From positions 82,730,501-82,794,500 of the forward strand of contig CM066734.1 in the NCBI GenBank assembly GCA_033961575.1: a stretch of 64,000 bases of DNA, read 5' to 3'. This document shows, piece after piece, positions 1 through 11,665 of this stretch. Both the position numbers and the translations under genes were made by a program. The DNA is from Aselliscus stoliczkanus (taxonomy: Eukaryota; Chordata; Mammalia; Chiroptera; Hipposideridae). How positions within the stretch are numbered: the stretch's first letter is position 1; every line of letters starts with the position of its first letter. Under the pieces are notes generated by a model. It was not told the origin of the DNA. It was given only the letters and a program-made list of their open reading frames with translations, and made no database searches.

Positions 1-110
1 CTATCGTTAGCTGTAGAGGGCAGTATCACTGGCCCTCATATGTGGGATCTGAACTGGGGCTGCTGGCATCCCAAGCCAGCTCTTAACTAATACGCCACTC
101 GGCTGGCCGG
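1..110 (-). mobile_element. tRNA-derived SINE, cut by window edge
   Basis: Reverse complement gives the family head GGCCGGC..GAGTGG and the B-box-like GGTTCGGATCCCACATATGAGGGCCAGT; it is the 5' part of a composite copy. Confidence 0.8.
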
Positions 111-400
111 AAAGTAAGCTTTTTAATTGGCAAAAACATAGGCCTGAATATTAAGAAGACATAAAAACATGGTTTTTCAAATATCCACTCAGAATTTCAG
201 GTCATAATCCATGTCAAAGCTTTCATTTTGAACCACAGTGTAGTGATTCTTCCAGGTTCCTGATATTCTAATTAGGAAAAATAATTAAAGAGATATTTAA
301 ATAATTTGCTAATTTATTATTAATGTCTTCCTTCCCTCCTTCATTCTGAGTACCAGAACTCAAGATTCCCTTTAATTATTCTAAAAATGTCTTGTACAGT

Positions 401-820
401 TTTTTTTGTTCGTTTTTTATTTAAGATTTTATTGGGGAATTGGGGAAAGGGAACAGCCAAGTTGTTGTCCTTCAATTTTAGTTGTGGTGGGCACAGTTAG
501 CTCAGCTCCAAGTCCAGTAGCCATCCAGCCATCCAGCCATCTAGCCATTCAGCCGCCTGTCAGCAACTCGCAGCTGCTCAGCTCAAGTTGCAGTGTTCAA
601 TCTTAGTTGCAGGTGGGTGTAGCCACAATCCCATGTGGGAGTTGAATTGGAAATCTTGTTTTTAGGAGCATGTGTTCTCAGCTGAGCCATCCTGCCACCT
701 GTTGGCAGCTCAGTGGCAGCTCAGCTCAGGAGCAGCGTCACTGGACCATGTAGGAATCCAACCGGTGACCCTGTTGCTCAGAGCTCATGCTCTTACTCAA
801 CTGAGCCACTTGGCCAGCCT
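401..820 (-). mobile_element. Composite tRNA-derived SINE
   Basis: A near-perfect target duplication, tgtcttgtac(a/g)gttttt, flanks it at about 388 and 822. It carries the family's AT-rich tail (in reverse, ttttattggggaattgggg) and an A/B-box-like head. Confidence 0.78.
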
Positions 821-826
821 CTGTCT

Positions 827-3800
827 TGTACGGTTTTTAGAAAGTACTGAGTATGACTAGATTTAAGGATTGCTTTGTGTATAAAGGTAAATGCTAAATA
901 ATATTAAAATTGTTTCTTACTTCCTTCTTCCACCAATAATACATGATGTTAAGCAATCCTTAGCCCTGCTACTTTTTCGGTGGCACAAATGCCACATAGA
1001 ATTCACCCTTTCTCATAAATGGGAAAATTTTATGGTTTAGTGCAAAGGAATCTAGCACTGTATAATTTGTTTGTGGATTATTCTTCACCACCTTGAATAA
1101 AGTGTCATAGATAATTGCATTTATAATTTTGCTTGAATGGTCCTTTTCTAGAAAATTCATAAGTTTTAACAATTCATACTTTGGATCTTATAGGAAAAGA
1201 GATAAAAACTTGATATTCCAGGGAATCAATAAACTAAAAACTATATTGTGCCTTTTATATTCACTTTACAAGAATGATTATTGAATTGCTCAGCAGGTAG
1301 AATACTGGATTACTAGCTCTTTAATACCACTAGTGCTTCACTCTGCATCACCCACCAAAGAAACTTTCCCAGTATAAATTCTACACATAACAGAATCTAC
1401 CCAGCCACAAAAAACATGGAAAGGTTTATTTTGGCTATAGGCTCTTAAAAGAAAACAACATTGATCTTAGAGTCAATGCCTTGGGAAGAGGTCTATTAGT
1501 TATAGAATCTTGTGAATATAGAATGAAAGAGCATAATGCAGCTGGTTTCAACTTTCTTGGGAGGATTTGGCCTGTTGGCTTGTGTCTGTAGAATTCTGAA
1601 TCCCTTAAACATTTGATTACATTTTTGTTTAATGTGTGTTTACTTCCTTAAATCTCTTTTCTTTTGCTGTGTGTTTAATTTTCTTTAAACTATTGATTCT
1701 ATAAAGAGTAGAGCTACCACATTCCCAGATAATTTCCTATTAGCTCCTAGCTTCAGCTTCCACTATTCCACAAAGTAGTATAAATTAAATTCAGTTCCTA
1801 ATGTTACTTTTTGGAAAATCCTCTGCAGGTTCCTGTCTTTTTCTCTCTCACTTTTAGGATTATCCTCATTTCTTGGATATACTCAGAGTGTAGGAAAAAT
1901 ATGCCACTATCATTACTCTCCCTGCATGCAGTCTTTTACTTGGTCATGTCAGACACAGTACCCACTAAAGGGAAAAACAAAATAACTTAAAAAATGGTTT
2001 CTAGCCTGATTGACTTGATGTCTATTTTATTTAGAATTTTAATAAGAATACTTAAGGAATATTTTATAAACCATTCCATGTTTAACAAATATTCATGATA
2101 CATTTATTTAATTTAACTTCCCCTTTCTATATAATTTACTCTATAATCAATTAATGAATTAAAGACTGAATACAGAGGCAAATTATATAAATATTTTGCT
2201 ATAAGAAAGAATATAAAATAAGAGGAGAAATAAAACACAGAGCTTTGGGAGTTGTAGGAATAAGACATGCAAAAGCTTTTGTGAAAACAAAAAGAGAAAA
2301 CCTTGAAATGGCCTTAGGTAGAAACTTGCAGGCCAAGATGAATAGAAAGGTAAATACAGCCAAAGATGACAGTATAAACAAATGCAGAAATATAACGATC
2401 AAGAACATTTTCATAGACTGACAGTGGAATATAATAGGATACAAAATAATAAATAGGTGCTAAGGTTTGAAAGATAAATGGAGGCTTATTAAGAATGGCC
2501 TTGTTTGCCTGACTAAGGAAATGTTACTTAATTTCATAGATAGATATCTGTGGGTATTTACTAGAGAAGACTGAGGTTGGAAAAGTAAAGAAAAGATATG
2601 TTCTGAGCTTAGGACACTTCAAAAGCAGAGAAACAGGAATGAGGACAATTTTGGACAGCATAAGGGCATGAAATCAATAGGTATGTGGACGTGAAGAAAT
2701 ATGGGACAACACTGCTCCATAAAAAAAAAAAAAGTTACTAAAAGAGGAGATGAAAAGATCAAAAGTTTTATCTCAAGCTAGTTCGGAAAATACCAAGGTT
2801 CTGACTGCTCAAACCTATCTCAATATCTTCCATACATGTGTACTCCCTTTTCTCTTGCCCAATTTGTACTCAATCCAAGATCACATTATCTTCAATACCA
2901 CAACTCAATCACAAACAGTATAAAATGCTAGGATTAATTTGCCTTTGATTTGAAATATTGCTAGCTTTTAACTCATAGCTAAGTCAAATAATTTCCTGTG
3001 TTTTCCTCCAGCCTTTGATCTCAATTTCTACTAAATTATTCTGAGCATTTCAGAAAGAACAGCTTTGGTGCTTGCATGTATGCACTGGGTTTCAGAGTTC
3101 CTAAAGACCTATGCAGAGGGAAAATTGATCTCTACAGGCAATTTTCCATAATAAATACTATAAGAATGGTAGAATAAGAAAAATCAACATTTCTCAACAA
3201 ATCAGCCTAAATGAAGGCTAACATTTTTCAAAGGACCAAAACACCATTATGTAAATGGAATATTCTATCATCCCTTGAACACGTTGATCAATCAGTATCC
3301 CTAAATGTGAGAGAACCAGACAATATTGGTCTTCTGATGTGATGTAATTTGAAATAATTACTTATGAAGTATTCTTGAAAAAGATAATAAACCTGAATTT
3401 AATTTAACTTTAGATTTAACTTCCAGTCTACAAGAAATATGTGAGATAAAAGAACAAGTTAACATCACAAGGAAGCAACCTGCAAAAATTCAGAATTCAG
3501 GATTTCTTTAAAATTTAGACAGACCTGATTTTCTAAGCAAGTCAAAGACATGGAAAAATAGTAGGGAGCACCATCAGTAGGGGCTGCATCAGGCCCCAGG
3601 GTGTTCTGAGGTAGGCGGTCTATAACCATTGCCTTGGGTTGTGTCTTGGCAACTGTGACTCCCTATTGTTAGCAACCCAGGCAGCTGCCAAATGAATCCT
3701 TCCTGTGATGCCACTGGCATCTACAGGCTATACTCCTTGATGGTATATTCTGCATTGTGAGCTGTTTCCTAAAGGGCAGGATGTAGGATTGTATAAAGAC

Positions 3801-4950
3801 AATGATGCAATTTTGATCTAAACCTTTCCCTACCATGCAATACAACTTATGAGTTTGAGCATTATAAAATGTTAACTACTATAATGCCAGGGGTTTCTGG
3901 TCATGTGCACAGATTACTAACTGGATCCACTGCAGATGTGATGGCAGTTACCTGCATTTACCTTCTTGCCACAGTTAAGGCACCTATTAGTTTAGGTGAA
4001 AGGGGAACATCCCTATTTGGGAATTATTCACCGTGGTGTTGCTGGAGCAATAGAACAGGCAATATTCTAGGCATTTGATGTAAACCATGGACAAATACAA
4101 TTAAGAACTGCTTTGCAGAATCTGAAGTGTCTTACCATGAGGGAAACAAATGAACTATGTCTACAGACACCATGGAGTTCCTAAAAGATTATATCCTGGT
4201 TTATCTCTTAATTACATTTATAGTATTTCTTCATAAGCCTATCTTTGACAGGATATGAACGTAAAAAGAAGCTTTTCACCACGACAAGCAAAATCTTGCC
4301 TTCATTCCATTCTCTTTAATAAGCTGTCAGAAAGAGAAATAAGATGTTACTATAATATTTGTACAGAACATTTGGTTAAATATTTCTAGTTCTTGTTTGT
4401 TTGTTTTTTCTTTCTTCCTTTTTTTCTCCTTCCATTTTTCTTTTGTCTCTACTTCACAAATGAAAAGTTCTTATTGCACTTTTTATATTCCAAATGCTGT
4501 AGTTTAGAATATGAAAAATCCTTAAGCCGATGCTTGATAATTAGTGGTTTGTTTTTTTTTTTTAATGAGTTCTAAAGGGCTATTTGGAAGTAGAACTAAT
4601 TTCAAGGTGTTGCCTTCAGCTTGATGTTGTTCCAAGGTTTTCATTATAGTCATGATTTAAAAAATATTCTAATATTGTTTATTATTATAAAAGAAATAAG
4701 CTTGGATATATTGCAGCAGAAAGATGTGAGCTGAATTTTTAAGTTCTGTAACAATAACTTAGAAACCAACATTGAAGTACTGGTCTTAGTTCTATCTTCA
4801 TAATTGTATGTGATAGATAGAAGAAAATATTCTTTTAAAACATATAAAATTTTTAACAAAAATAAATACTCTGCTTAAAAAGGTAGCCATTTAAAGTATT
4901 TTTGTTCAAAATATACAAAGAACTTTTAAACTAAAAAAAAACCAAATGAT
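827..4950. other. Intergenic, no gene recognised
   Basis: AT-rich single-copy-looking DNA. Short open frames lack splice context or recognisable domains. A GC-richer, vaguely coding-looking block at 3560-4240 is listed separately. Confidence 0.5.
3560..4240. pseudogene. Possible decayed coding remnant (retroelement or processed pseudogene)
   Basis: Base composition is richer in GC than the surroundings, and short frame segments read like protein (for example R-G-V-A-G-A-I-E-Q-A near 4031-4060), interrupted by stops and frame changes. I could not identify the parent family. Confidence 0.2.
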
Positions 4951-4959
4951 CTGGTTAAG

Positions 4960-5520
4960 AAATAGACAGAAGATCTGAACAAGAACCTGAGCAAGCAAGA
5001 CACACAAATGGCAAAACAGCATACAAAAAAAGATGTTCAACATCATATGCCATTAGGGAATTGAAAATTAAAGAAACATAATGAAATACTACTACACGTG
5101 TATTAGAGTAGCTAAACCAAAAACAATAACAGCACCAAATGCTGGCGAGGATGTGGAGCAGTAGGAACTCCTGCTAAGTGCCTGTCAGAATTCAAATAAT
5201 GTGTTCATTTTGGAAGACAGCCTGGCAATTTGTTATAAAACCAAATCTTACCATCTGATCCAACAATCATGCTCCCAGGTACTTACCCAAATGAGTTAAA
5301 AACATGTCCACACAAAAACATGCTCATGAATGTGTATAGCAGCTTTATTAAAATTGTCAAAAGTTGGAAGTAGCCAAGATGTTCTTCAATAGGAAAATGG
5401 ATAAACAAACTGGCGCAGCCATGAAATTAAGTATCATTCGGCAATAAAAAGAAATGAGCTATCAAACCAAGAAAAGACATAGAGAAAACTTAAATTCATA
5501 TTCTTAATGCAGTATAAACA
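4960..5520 (+). mobile_element. L1 fragment, 3' end of ORF2
   Basis: Phrases such as ggcgaggatgtggagcagta, ccatctgatccaacaatcat and atggataaacaaactggc are hallmarks of the L1 ORF2 end. It is degraded and 5'-truncated. Confidence 0.85.
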
Positions 5521-7790
5521 AGTAGAGATGTAAAATAGGATTTGAATTATTATCCTTTATTTAAAAATCGTTTAAATGTAAAACTCTATTTATCACGTCC
5601 AGAGCCATTTTCTCTGTTTTATTATTAGCATGACAGGTATGAAGGGGAACAATGTGATTTGTACAGTTGATGTTACTTTTAAGGCATTAAAAATCAAAGT
5701 TAAAAGTAATTTTTCTTCTTCAATTTTTATTTTCCACAAAATACTCTTTACCATTAACTTAGTAAAAAGAGAGGTCATCTGATTTTGTCTTTAATGCCTT
5801 TATTTCAAAATAAAGATGTATCTTTGTATAATTTATAAATGTACTAGTGAGTGGAAATACAAAGGTTGAAAATACAAACACCATCACATTTGGGAGTAGG
5901 ATTTCAACATATAAATTTTGGGAGTACATAAACATTATGTCTACAGCAGTGGTTATATTGAAAATACTTTTCAGAGATTCACACTACAGAGTTTAGGGCA
6001 AAATTATGAGATTTGCTTTAAAATACTCTAAGAAAAAAATCAAACTGGGGATTAGATACAAACTGAAAAATGTTGATGCTGAATCTAGGTGATGGATAGA
6101 TGAATTTTGTTGTATTTCTACTTTTCAGTAGGGTTGAAATTTTTATGTTAAATATTTGGAAAAAATATTTCATTGGTATTTAATGTTTTCTGTAACATAT
6201 TTCAATCTTTAACTTTACTTCCAATTCACTTTCCATAAATCTTAGCTTCATCCAAATTTGGAATATTCTTAATTTTACACATGCCTTATATTTTCCTGAT
6301 TCTATGCCTATGTTTGAGATTTTTATATGTTTGGAATGCTCTCTCAGTCTTATTTAGGCTTGTGTTAGAGCCTCAGGAATGGACTGCACTGACAGTTATC
6401 TGTTAACAAATATTTGTTAATCCATAAGGCATACTGAACATTCTTAAACATTTTCCCCAGAACTCTGAAAATCAACTTGATACATAAACTTATTCTTTCC
6501 AGTCATAAATTTGTCTAGTAAATCTCAAATGCCTGGATCAGGAAGTTTTTGCTCTTTGGTAGAAGTAATAGTATGAAAAGTTCACATCCTGGTCAATTAA
6601 TAGATATATAGAAGAATTCTTGCAGAAAAGAAAACTCTGATGAGCAAATTGTTTGCAAATCTAATGAGATATTTGTAAGTAAAATTTATATTAACAATTA
6701 AGGGGATTGTTAAATTTAGTAAATATATTTTTGCAGACATTAATTAGCTTTTATTGCATAATTTTCCCTTTGAATTTTGTAATGAACAATGATTTTTTTT
6801 CAGATGCCAAAAAATTTAGGGAGCCCTTGAAAAGCTTGGAGGACATTGTATAGTCACACAGTTATTACAGAAACATCAAGGAGAAATATATAGATAAGCC
6901 TGCTGTTCTCTAATCACTGATAATGATGGTATAACAAAATGAACATGATGAGATAAGTCATTTTGATTTCAACACTTAGATGTTCCACTCATTCACTGCA
7001 GATTTGAAAGATTGTTTTTATCAGTTTGGTGTCAGAAAGTAAATACCAGCAAATTAAATATGTCAAATATGTCTGATAAAACATAAAACTCAAAATAATT
7101 AATGAAATGGGAAAATTATGCCAAGTTGAAAAGGAACAAAGTAGCAAGAAATCATGTCTACCGTAATAAAGGTAATACCATTTGTAGAATATATAAATAC
7201 AAAACCAGACTTTAAAATACTCTTACAAAGATAAGAAGAAAAAGAAGAAAAAAAAGGTAAAATACTCATACCTCTATCCATATAAAAATTAAAATGATGA
7301 ATCCATGTTTCAAAAAGTCGACAAGTTCATATTAATATAAAGAAATGAACAAATGAATGAATAAGTGACTAACTAACTAACTAACTAACTAAATAAGAGA
7401 GAAGAGACAAATCTCCTATGCAAATGAATTACAAATAACTTGTGTAGTACTTTGCCTTTAAGGTGATAGAGCATAACTACCCACTCCTTAAATGTGAGTG
7501 GACATAGTAATTTCCTTCCAAAGAGTACAGTAGGAAACAGGAGAAAAGAAGACTTTTATAGTGGAGAAAACTGAGAAACACTACCTCAATCAGTGATCAA
7601 GATCAAGGTTAACATCAACAATGATAAATCATGCTGATAGCATATACCCTTAATATGCTGAAATGAAATAGCACTTTACCTCTGTGTTATTCCTCCCCAA
7701 AACCCATGACTCTAGTCTAATGACGAAAAAACATCAGTCAAATCCCAATTAAGGGACATTCCACAAAATACTTGAAAATTACTCCTCAAA
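5521..7790. other. Intergenic, no gene recognised
   Basis: AT-rich DNA with a short (CTAA)n stretch near 7365-7391; no exon-like open frame found. Confidence 0.5.
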
Positions 7791-7802
7791 ATTATCAACA
7801 AC

Positions 7803-7803
7803 A

Positions 7804-7849
<46 letters not shown>
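7803..7849. repeat. (CA)n microsatellite
   Basis: About 23 uninterrupted CA units. Confidence 0.95.
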
Positions 7850-7850
<1 letters not shown>

Positions 7851-8350
7851 CATAGATAAAAGGAGCCTAGGGGAGACAATGAGGATAATGAGGAGCCTAG
7901 ACAGGATCCTACAACAGAAGGAGGGCATTAAGTAAAGTTAAGGAAATCTGAATCCGGTATGGACTTTAGTTAATAAAAATAATGTTATCAGTACCTGTCC
8001 AGTTACTGTGACAAGTGTAGTATACTACTGATGTAAGATGTTAATCATAGAAAAATTGAGTGCAGAATATATGAGGACTCAATTATCTTCATAACTTTAC
8101 TGTAAAAATAGAATTATTATAAAATTAGAAGAATAAATAATGAAATAATAATTCAACTTAAAAAGCTAGAAAAGAGAAAAATATATTAGACTAAACTTAA
8201 AGTATGCAGAACTCAATATTACAAACAAGATCAGAAAATAAAAGAGTGCTTAGAGAAGAAAAACACAGTCATACAATTTTTAATTTGCTATAAAGATTAA
8301 AACTGAAGAAATTCAGGCAAAATAGACTAAGTTAAAAATATCACACATAA

Positions 8351-8782
8351 GGGCCGGCCGAATGGTGCATTGGTTAAGAGCTGGTTTTGGGATGCCAGCG
8401 GCCCTGGTTCGGATCCCACATATGAGAGCCAGTGACAGAGTAGAGAGCCCTCTACAGTTAACAATGGCTCCACCTGGAGCTGGATTGCGAGCCCCGGCGA
8501 CGGAGTAGGCTGCAGCCCCTGCTGCAGTGGGCTGCCATAGGCTACAGTGAGTGGCCGGCAGCCAGCGTGAGCAGCTGGCAGCCAGTGTGAGCTGCCAATA
8601 GCCGCAGTGAGCAACCATCCAGAGGCCGGCGACCAATCTGCCTCATCCGGGAAGAGCGCAATGACGATACCAACAAGGGCCAGTGAAGCAATGTCCTCTG
8701 CAACTAGACTGAAGAACAAAAAGACAGCAACTTGTCTGTTCCCCTCCCCCAATTCCCCAATAAAATCTTAAAAAAAAAAAAA
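8351..8782 (+). mobile_element. Composite tRNA-derived SINE, full length
   Basis: Starts GGGCCGGCCGAATGG, has the GGTTCGGATCCC box, a CAG/CTGC-rich body and AATAAAATCTT plus poly-A tail. A short duplication atcacacata flanks both ends. Open frames across it are element-internal. Confidence 0.85.
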
Positions 8783-9361
8783 ATCACACATAAAAAATAC
8801 TGGAAATAAGAGCAAGTGATTTGTAAAATGAAAATGATGAGACATCTATGAGCATCTTTATTTGCCAATAAATTAAAATAAAGATGAAATGGAGATAGTG
8901 TTGACAAAATATGACTTTAATCAATAATAAAAATAAAAACACATTAATTTCTATTACATTTATTTAATAACTGTTGAAAACTATATTACAATCATAAGGA
9001 AATTAATAATTTAATAGGCAATTAAATAATAGTACAGCCTTTAAAGAAAATTAAAAGGCAATTTAATACTTTATAGAAAATAAAAGAGAATAGATGGTTT
9101 TACAGGAGAGATCTTAAATACTGAAAGAAAAAAATTGTTGAGAAGATAAGGTATTATAATATGGGAAATTTCCAAAACATAGAAATAATCTTCCAAAGAA
9201 GATGAATACCCCCACATGTAACAAATATCTGCTACAATGACTCAGAAGAAATTCCTGGAAATATCAATACTTAAAGGGTGGCCAAGGAAGCAGAGCTGTT
9301 TAAGGAAATCAGAGATAGAGAAAAATGTTTTATTAGAGATGATATATAAAGAGCATTTCTT

Positions 9362-9486
9362 GGCCTGGTTGAGAGCCGTGGTGGTTAAACGCTGGTTTGG
9401 GAAGCCAGTGGCCCCGGTTCGGGTCCCACATATGAGGGCCAGTGACACTACCCTCAAAAACAAAAAAAGAAACAAAGAAACAAACA
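9362..9486 (+). mobile_element. Short tRNA-derived SINE
   Basis: Short form ending in TACCCTC plus A-rich tail, flanked by the duplication aaagagcatttcttg. Confidence 0.85.
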
Positions 9487-9696
9487 AAGAGCATTTCTTG
9501 AATATAGGAGGGTCAATAATATCAAATGCTGCAGGAAGTTTAATAGGTTATACAGACTGAGGAGTATCCACTGGGAACCAGCCAGAGAAGGCCATTAATG
9601 ACTCTGGAGGGGGCAATTTCCAGGGATAATGAGGCAGAAGGCAAGTTATAGTACTCCCCCTTTACCCTTGTTTTCACTTGCCATGGTTTCAGTCAC

Positions 9697-9746
9697 CATT
9701 TAATATTTTTGGACAATCATCAACCACTGTCCAAAAATATTAAATG
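9697..9746. repeat. Perfect 19-bp hairpin
   Basis: CATTTAATATTTTTGGACA at 9697-9715 and its exact reverse complement at 9728-9746, separated by 12 nt; lies inside the Tigger remnant. Confidence 0.95.
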
Positions 9747-9920
9747 AAAATGTCCAGAAATCAATAGTTCATAAATTTTGAATAGCATGCCATTGTGAGT
9801 ACCATAATGAATACCCGTGCCATCTTACTCCATCCCACCTGGGATGTAAATCATGCTTTGTCCAACATATCCACACTGTATATGCTATCTGCCCATTAGA
9901 CACTTAGCAGCTGGCTAGTT

Positions 9921-10160
9921 CAGGGGTCGGCAAACTTCTGAGATGGAAGAACCAATCCTGTCCCTCACAACAATTTAAAAATTGTTCAAGAGCCATAAAT
10001 ATATTTTTACATAATCACCATTATCTGAATAATATCTTTTAAAAATTTTATAAACAGAACTGTGATAGTTTTATTTTCATTTTCAGTTTTACTTCAGAGC
10101 CACATGTATGTACCCAAAGAGCCACAGGTAGCTCATGAGCTGCAGTTTGCTGACCCCAGG
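9921..10160. mobile_element. Non-autonomous hAT-type element nested in Tigger remnant
   Basis: Terminal inverted repeats CAGGGGTCGGCAAACTT and (reverse) CAGTTTGCTGACCCC, with probable 8-bp target copies ggctagtt and tctaggtt. Too short to encode a transposase. Confidence 0.75.
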
Positions 10161-10627
10161 TCTAGGTTATCAGAGCAATTGTTATGGTATTGCAGTGCTG
10201 GTGTTCAAGTAACCCTTATTTTACTTAATAATGGCCCCAAAGCACAATAGTGGTGATGCTTTGGAGAAGTCATAAAGTCCTTCCTTTATGAAAAAGTAAG
10301 TATAATACAATAAGATATTTTAAGAGAGAGAGAGACCCCCTTTTATTACAGTGTATTGTTATAATTGTTCTATTTTATTAAGTTTGGTACTATCCACGGT
10401 TTCTGGCACCTACTGGGGGGCTTGGAATATATCCCTACAGATAATAGTATATTAGGGAGTGAGTAGCACGTAAGATTTTAAAGAGAATAAGCATAGGGCA
10501 TTACTTCAAGAAACTGTTAAAGAAGACCAGCGGTAGAACATGGAATTAAAAAGGCTTTGTTGTTCTTGTTCCTTCCAAAAGAAGAGACTTCGATACAGTA
10601 AATGGAATCATTAAAGATAGAAGGTTG

Positions 10628-11056
10628 AGGGCCGGCCGAGTGGCTCGTTGGCTAGGGAGCATGAACTCTGAGCAGCAGGGCTGCAGGTTCAGATCCCACA
10701 TGGGCCAGTGACGCTGCGCCCTCTACAGCTAAGATGGTGAACAACAACTCGACTTGAAGCTGGACTGCCAGGAGTCGTTGCTGCAGTGGGGCTGCAGTGG
10801 GTTGCCATAAGTTACTGTGAGAGGCTGGCAGCCTGCGTGAGCTGCCGTGAGCCACCTTGAGCGGTCAGGCCAGGGACCTACCTGCCTCAACTGCAAAGAG
10901 TGCAATTATCACAATACCAATGTGGGCCAGTGAAGCGATGTCCTCCACAACTAGACTGAAGAACAAAAGGATAGCAACTTGTCTGTTCCCCTTTCCCAAT
11001 TCCCCAACGCTGTTCCCTCCCCCAATTCCCCAATAAAATCTTTTAAAAAAAAAAAA
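10628..11056 (+). mobile_element. Composite tRNA-derived SINE
   Basis: Head GGGCCGGCCGAGTGGCTC, tail CCAATAAAATCTTTT plus poly-A; flanked by imperfect copies of agatag(aa)ggttg. Confidence 0.85.
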
Positions 11057-11494
11057 AGATAGGTTGAAAATGTTCAGAAATGTTCAGAGAAGAGAATGTT
11101 GTTATGATGCTCAGTCGCTCAGTCAGGACAGCTGGAAGACCTGACTTTAAAGAGGAAGCAGGACACCTGTTCTACTGAAAAGGAAGGGAAAAAGCAAAGG
11201 AAAGCACAGATGAGTGAATTTGCAGGTTTACTGGAAGGAACAATGAGAAAAGATTTGATGCAGTCAGGTTTATATCTAGTATAGAACATTTGAAATAGAA
11301 GAGTGGAAAACAGGAAATGTATTCACTTTTGTGGGAAACATTCACGGTCCAGATAAGTTTAGAGCACACAAACGTACAATGGCATCTAAATGCATGATTT
11401 TCTGTATTTTTGGTCTTTTGTAGGGTTCAGTAGTACAGTGCCAGAATAGATACTTCAGGCCAGGGATGTCTGAGAGAACATTTTGCAGTGATGA

Positions 11495-11665
11495 CAATGT
11501 TCTATTCTGTGCTGTTCAATTCAGCAACTGCCAGTTACACATGGCTTTTAGTACTTGAAATGTGGCTAGTGTAACAGAGGAACTAAATTTGTAATATCAA
11601 CTCATTTTAATTACTTAAAATTTAATTTTAAATAGCCACATGTGACTAGGCACTACTTCATTACA
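11495..11665. mobile_element. hAT-type MITE remnant
   Basis: Has tgctgttcaattcagcaact, acttgaaatgtggctagtgt and aaatagccacatgtgactag, the pattern of an old mammalian hAT MITE. The exact subfamily is not assigned. Confidence 0.55.

Larger units (their letters stand above)
9650..10445 (+). mobile_element. Tigger-like (Tc1/mariner, pogo) DNA transposon remnant
   Basis: Matches my memory of the Tigger 5' and 3' non-coding ends (ccccttttacccttgttttc; gtatccacactgtatatgct; aataatggccccaaagcaca; ggtactatccacggtttctg). The transposase frame is mostly deleted. It is split by a second element at 9921-10160. Confidence 0.7.

Noticed and set aside
7803..7849. CRISPR-like regular repeats
   Set aside because: Simple dinucleotide microsatellites in a mammalian genome, with no spacers.
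8313..8752. 107- and 141-residue frames on the minus strand
   Set aside because: They lie in a composite SINE; similar peptides recur at 39955-40305, 43009-43599 and 35517-35869 wherever the element occurs.
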